Positions 61,449 through 64,000 of a stretch of 64,000 nt of DNA are shown here, piece by piece (the stretch's first letter is position 1; every line of letters begins with the position of its first letter). Both the position numbers and the translations under genes were made by a program. Location: positions 558,001-622,000 of the forward strand of contig VSJF01000011.1 in assembly GCA_009739215.1 (NCBI GenBank). The letters are read 5' to 3'. The DNA comes from Floccularia luteovirens. Its lineage: Eukaryota; Basidiomycota; Agaricomycetes; Agaricales; Squamanitaceae. A model generated the notes under the pieces. It was given only the letters and a program-made list of their open reading frames with translations. It was not told the origin of the DNA and made no database searches.

Positions 61449-62819
61449 TCAGCCGTCATGAATCGTCGTGTTCACCTGATCATAGGTAAAGAAATGCATT
61501 CCCCCCTCGCACCTGTATCCGCCCTCTTGAGCATTGTGCCTCCAGGTATATCCCTGAGGACAGCGTTGGCGTGGAGGTAGCTGATCGTTGAGTGATTTGA
61601 TGGCTTTCTGTACGTGTGCACTTGCTCGTGGAAGAGCAGTGTTCCTGGTGTCTGCTTGTACATTTGGAGGAGCATGCTCGATAAACTCGATTGCCTCGTG
61701 TTGTGTGTCTTTTTTCGACTTGTTTTTCGACTTCTTGTGTGGAAACTTCTCACTCAGCGACTTTAGCAGGCTTTGCCTGCGATGTACATCCTGTGGCCAT
61801 GCTGTACCCTCTGCTTCCTGCTTCAGTTCTAACGTGTCCTGTTTCTGCACGTCTCCTCCGCAAGGAAGCTCACGTTCCTCCTCCCCTGAGCATGCCTCTG
61901 CTAAGTCCATCCCCAGCCCGACTCCTGCTCCTTTGACTGGGTATTCTTCCTCCTCGGCCTTCTTTCTCTCCCTTTCAGTGGCCAGAATAGCTTCAGCCTC
62001 TGCTTGTATTATAAGCTTCTTCTGCTTTTCTTCCGTATTTTCCAGCCAAGTTGCATCGATCTCTATAGCAATGGACCGAGGGGAGAGGGCCGAGATGTAC
62101 TCGAAGACGTGGAAATATAAATACAAGTTACTGGGGGCTGTTATACGAACATTCGGGGTCAGGCGTTGCTGATCGATGTAATGGTTCCAATGTTGGCTCC
62201 CATCGTTATATTTGATATCAGAGATAGATGATAAGAGTATGGATGAGTTGCTATCGATAATCCTGGGTCCGAAGCCGGATTCATTTCGATATACCGTTTG
62301 AGCCGAATATTTAGGGATGATTCCAACCGGACAGGACATGGTGGTTATCAGTGTATCTGTTTGGATGGTTGAATTCCCCATATCATTGACTGTTGCGTAT
62401 TTGATGATGTAGTCGAGGCCAGTGAGTGTTGGATTTACAAGATCTGAGGGCATTGGTACAGAAATGCATAATGTCCAGGTATTGCCGCTATTACTCATAG
62501 GTCTTGACATGGGTTCGTCCACGTATGAGGCGTATGTGTGTTTTATTCCATTAGCCAATAGAGGAAAGACTGAAGGTGCCCCCTTTGGCGCAGAATTGAA
62601 GATCCCGCGCGTCGGAAAGGCAGACTGCGCCATCTGGGCACCCACCATTGCCCTAGAGCCTTGCACCTGGTGAGAACTTACACCATAGCAAGCATGTAAT
62701 GCGCTGCACAAGTGTAGACATGCGCAAGTCATCATACAGGAGCAGGAAATGGCAGGCATTATAGGGAGCATCGACATAGTTATCACAAGAGAAATACAGA
62801 CCTGATGATATATAAGCAA
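61449..62819 (-). CDS. Intronless orphan protein with C-terminal CPxGY motif
   Basis: A single 456-residue frame in a genome where most genes have many introns. The N terminus is hydrophobic and Cys-rich (MLIYHQVCISLVITMSMLPI, then SCSCMMTCACLHLCSALHAC), suggesting a membrane anchor or signal. A beta-rich middle follows (TWTLCISVPMPSDLVNPTLT, FGPRIIDSNSSILLSSISD). Then a charged coiled-coil-like stretch (EEKQKKLIIQAEAEAILAT, RERKKAEEEEY), Lys-rich KKSKNKSKKDT and a short C-terminal module, RCPQGYTWRHNAQEGGYRC followed by EGGMHF. I have a loose memory of similar C-terminal modules in mushroom orphan proteins, but no named family. The hydrophobic first ~60 residues could also be upstream non-coding sequence if translation starts at the Met near residue 58. 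Confidence 0.6.
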   Translation of the reverse strand: MLIYHQVCISLVITMSMLPIMPAISCSCMMTCACLHLCSALHACYGVSSHQVQGSRAMVGAQMAQSAFPTRGIFNSAPKGAPSVFPLLANGIKHTYASYVDEPMSRPMSNSGNTWTLCISVPMPSDLVNPTLTGLDYIIKYATVNDMGNSTIQTDTLITTMSCPVGIIPKYSAQTVYRNESGFGPRIIDSNSSILLSSISDIKYNDGSQHWNHYIDQQRLTPNVRITAPSNLYLYFHVFEYISALSPRSIAIEIDATWLENTEEKQKKLIIQAEAEAILATERERKKAEEEEYPVKGAGVGLGMDLAEACSGEEERELPCGGDVQKQDTLELKQEAEGTAWPQDVHRRQSLLKSLSEKFPHKKSKNKSKKDTQHEAIEFIEHAPPNVQADTRNTALPRASAHVQKAIKSLNDQLPPRQRCPQGYTWRHNAQEGGYRCEGGMHFFTYDQVNTTIHDG

Positions 62820-63220
62820 TTGGTGCAGCGTTTACATTAACATCACGAGACTTTGGTTGTTAAGTTTCCTGAGGATCCTGAAGGGAAGCCTGATACTTGA
62901 ACAAAAGAGTGTAGTATTCGCACAAAGTAGCGAGGCAAACTTCTTGGCCAGATAGTACAAGGTAGTGGTGAACGTGTGAGCTTTACCTCATATAATCAGC
63001 ACCAGACAGTCCCATTCTGGAAGTCCTCTTGAAGCATAGAAAGCTAAACGTATTTGAATTAGGTCCCACGTATTTGAATTAGGTCCCACTAAAGTCCAAA
63101 GTCAGATGAGTAGTGCAGATTATTGCTATGGTGCTCGGGGTTTCCCTCGATCGATATTGAAACAATTCATATATGAAGGTTATAATACGACATAACCTCC
63201 AATCCAAGAGAATTCCATCT
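62820..63220. other. Intergenic with a 20-bp tandem duplication
   Basis: No gene seen. Bases 63049-63068 and 63069-63088 are identical 20-mers beginning cgtatttgaatt, a perfect local duplication. Confidence 0.7.
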
Positions 63221-64000
63221 TCAAAACACGGCAGATCCCCCTGGAAACCTTTTGAATTAGTTTCTCAGAGATACGTATATGTATGTGGATACCATCAATG
63301 ACAATATCAGCACCAGTAATATATTTTCCCGCGGGGCTGCACAGCATCACGATCGCACCGACCAGTTCAGATGGATCGCCCATTCTGCCCATTGGGATTC
63401 TTTCCAGCCAGATTTTACGTGCCTCCTCAAGGCCTTCGCCTGCATTTAATATAGTATCCATATATCCAGGGCTTATGCTATTGACGCGTATGCCATGGCG
63501 TGCCCATTCTGCTGCGAGTGATGCGCGAAGTTGGAGGAGCGCGCCTTTAGAGACGTTATATGCGATTTGCGGTTGAGGAAAGTTGACCCTATGGGCCGAG
63601 ATGGACGCGGTGAATATTATGCTCCCACCTGTGCCTTGACTTATCATTCGTCTGATGATTAGGGTGAGTTAGCTTGAGAGATGTTACAGATGAACTATGC
63701 TTACCGACCAACAGCTTGTGCACAAAACCAGCTGCCAGTCGTGTTGATGTCGAGAACGCGCCGCCACTCAACGGCCGTTAGCTCCTCCGAATGGACACAA
63801 GACACTACACCTGCAAAACACAAAAGTATGTGGATAGCACCCAATTCGGTGGCAGCAGCTTCCACAGCATCAGCGACGGCATTCTCGTTTGTCACATCAA
63901 CAACGAGGGTAATAACACGCGAGTTCGGGAAGTCGGTACAAAGCGCGGTTATTGCGTTTATGGAAGTGTGGAAGGAAGGTCCAAGGTCGAAGAGACAAAC
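63221..64000 (-). CDS. Short-chain dehydrogenase/reductase, 5' end beyond right edge
   Basis: Minus strand, entering from the right edge. Exons: 63705 to beyond 64000, 63293-63651 and 63221-63240. Visible parts include VTNENAVADAVEAAA, ILLCFAGVVS (position of the usual NAG), VLDINTTGSWFCAQAVG, the catalytic Ser region IIFTASISAHRVNFPQPQ and the YxxxK motif (AYNVSKGA). They are followed by RVNSISPGYMDT, MGRMGDPSELVGAIVMLCSP and GADIVIDGGSAVF with TGA at 63221-63223. The pattern is that of fungal polyol/ketose SDRs (mannitol or arabinitol dehydrogenase, sorbose reductase, Sou2-like), so NADP-dependent reduction of a sugar-type ketone is likely. The coenzyme Rossmann motif lies outside the window. 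Splicing to the last short exon gives the family-typical VDGG ending. Confidence 0.85.

Overview
This is a window from a filamentous basidiomycete nuclear genome, most likely an agaricomycete. The genes are eukaryotic and rich in short introns (mostly 45-70 nt, GT-AG, often with a CTAAC-like branch site). The conserved proteins read as fungal orthologues: Kre6/Skn1, Sec24, Atg11, PP1 and an ELYS-like nucleoporin. Several others belong to families that, from memory, are expanded in mushrooms: acetoacetate-decarboxylase-like, DUF1769, DUF7729, F-box and a membrane family. I see no tRNA, rRNA or CRISPR. All family names come from recognising translated motifs by eye; nothing was searched.

Layout. 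0-1.2 kb: the 5' part of an RS/RRM RNA-binding protein (minus strand, cut by the left edge). 2.6-5.6 kb: relics, namely a frame-broken monocarboxylate-type MFS transporter and a RecQ-helicase-like fragment. 6.6-19.8 kb: a dense block with an acetoacetate-decarboxylase-like protein, the 21-exon cell-wall glucan gene KRE6/SKN1, the ELYS-like gene, SEC24 (minus) and a frame-broken membrane protein. 19.8-23.75 kb: gene-poor. 23.75-28.7 kb: ATG11. 29.8-32.1 kb: a hexose/lactose-type sugar transporter with a TATA box and CreA/Mig1-like motifs upstream. 35-36.6 kb: the PP1 catalytic subunit (minus). 37.4-42.7 kb: a 1,643-residue, mostly disordered PH-domain protein (minus). 43.9-48.5 kb: relics, namely a frame-broken orphan gene and two related F-box fragments. 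49.8-51.1 kb: a DUF7729 membrane/secreted protein. 54.6-58.5 kb: a DUF1769 gene and an orphan gene. 58.6-61.3 kb: two tandem ~1.33 kb units, each carrying only a copia-type gag. 61.4-62.8 kb: an intronless orphan ORF (minus). 63.2 kb to the right edge: a short-chain dehydrogenase (minus, 5' end missing).

By role, the intact genes cover cell-wall glucan synthesis, ER export (SEC24), selective autophagy (ATG11), nuclear pore assembly (ELYS), phosphatase signalling (PP1) and sugar or polyol use (transporter, SDR). They are not an obvious pathway cluster.

Frame breaks fall almost entirely in accessory genes, while the long housekeeping genes can be read through in frame. That favours real gene decay over random sequencing error, although several breaks sit at homopolymers and should be checked against reads. 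The least ordinary features are the gag-only tandem repeat, the neighbouring orphan gene, microexons of 5 and 6 nt, and a WW domain at the front of Sec24. I did not find a clearly new multi-gene system.
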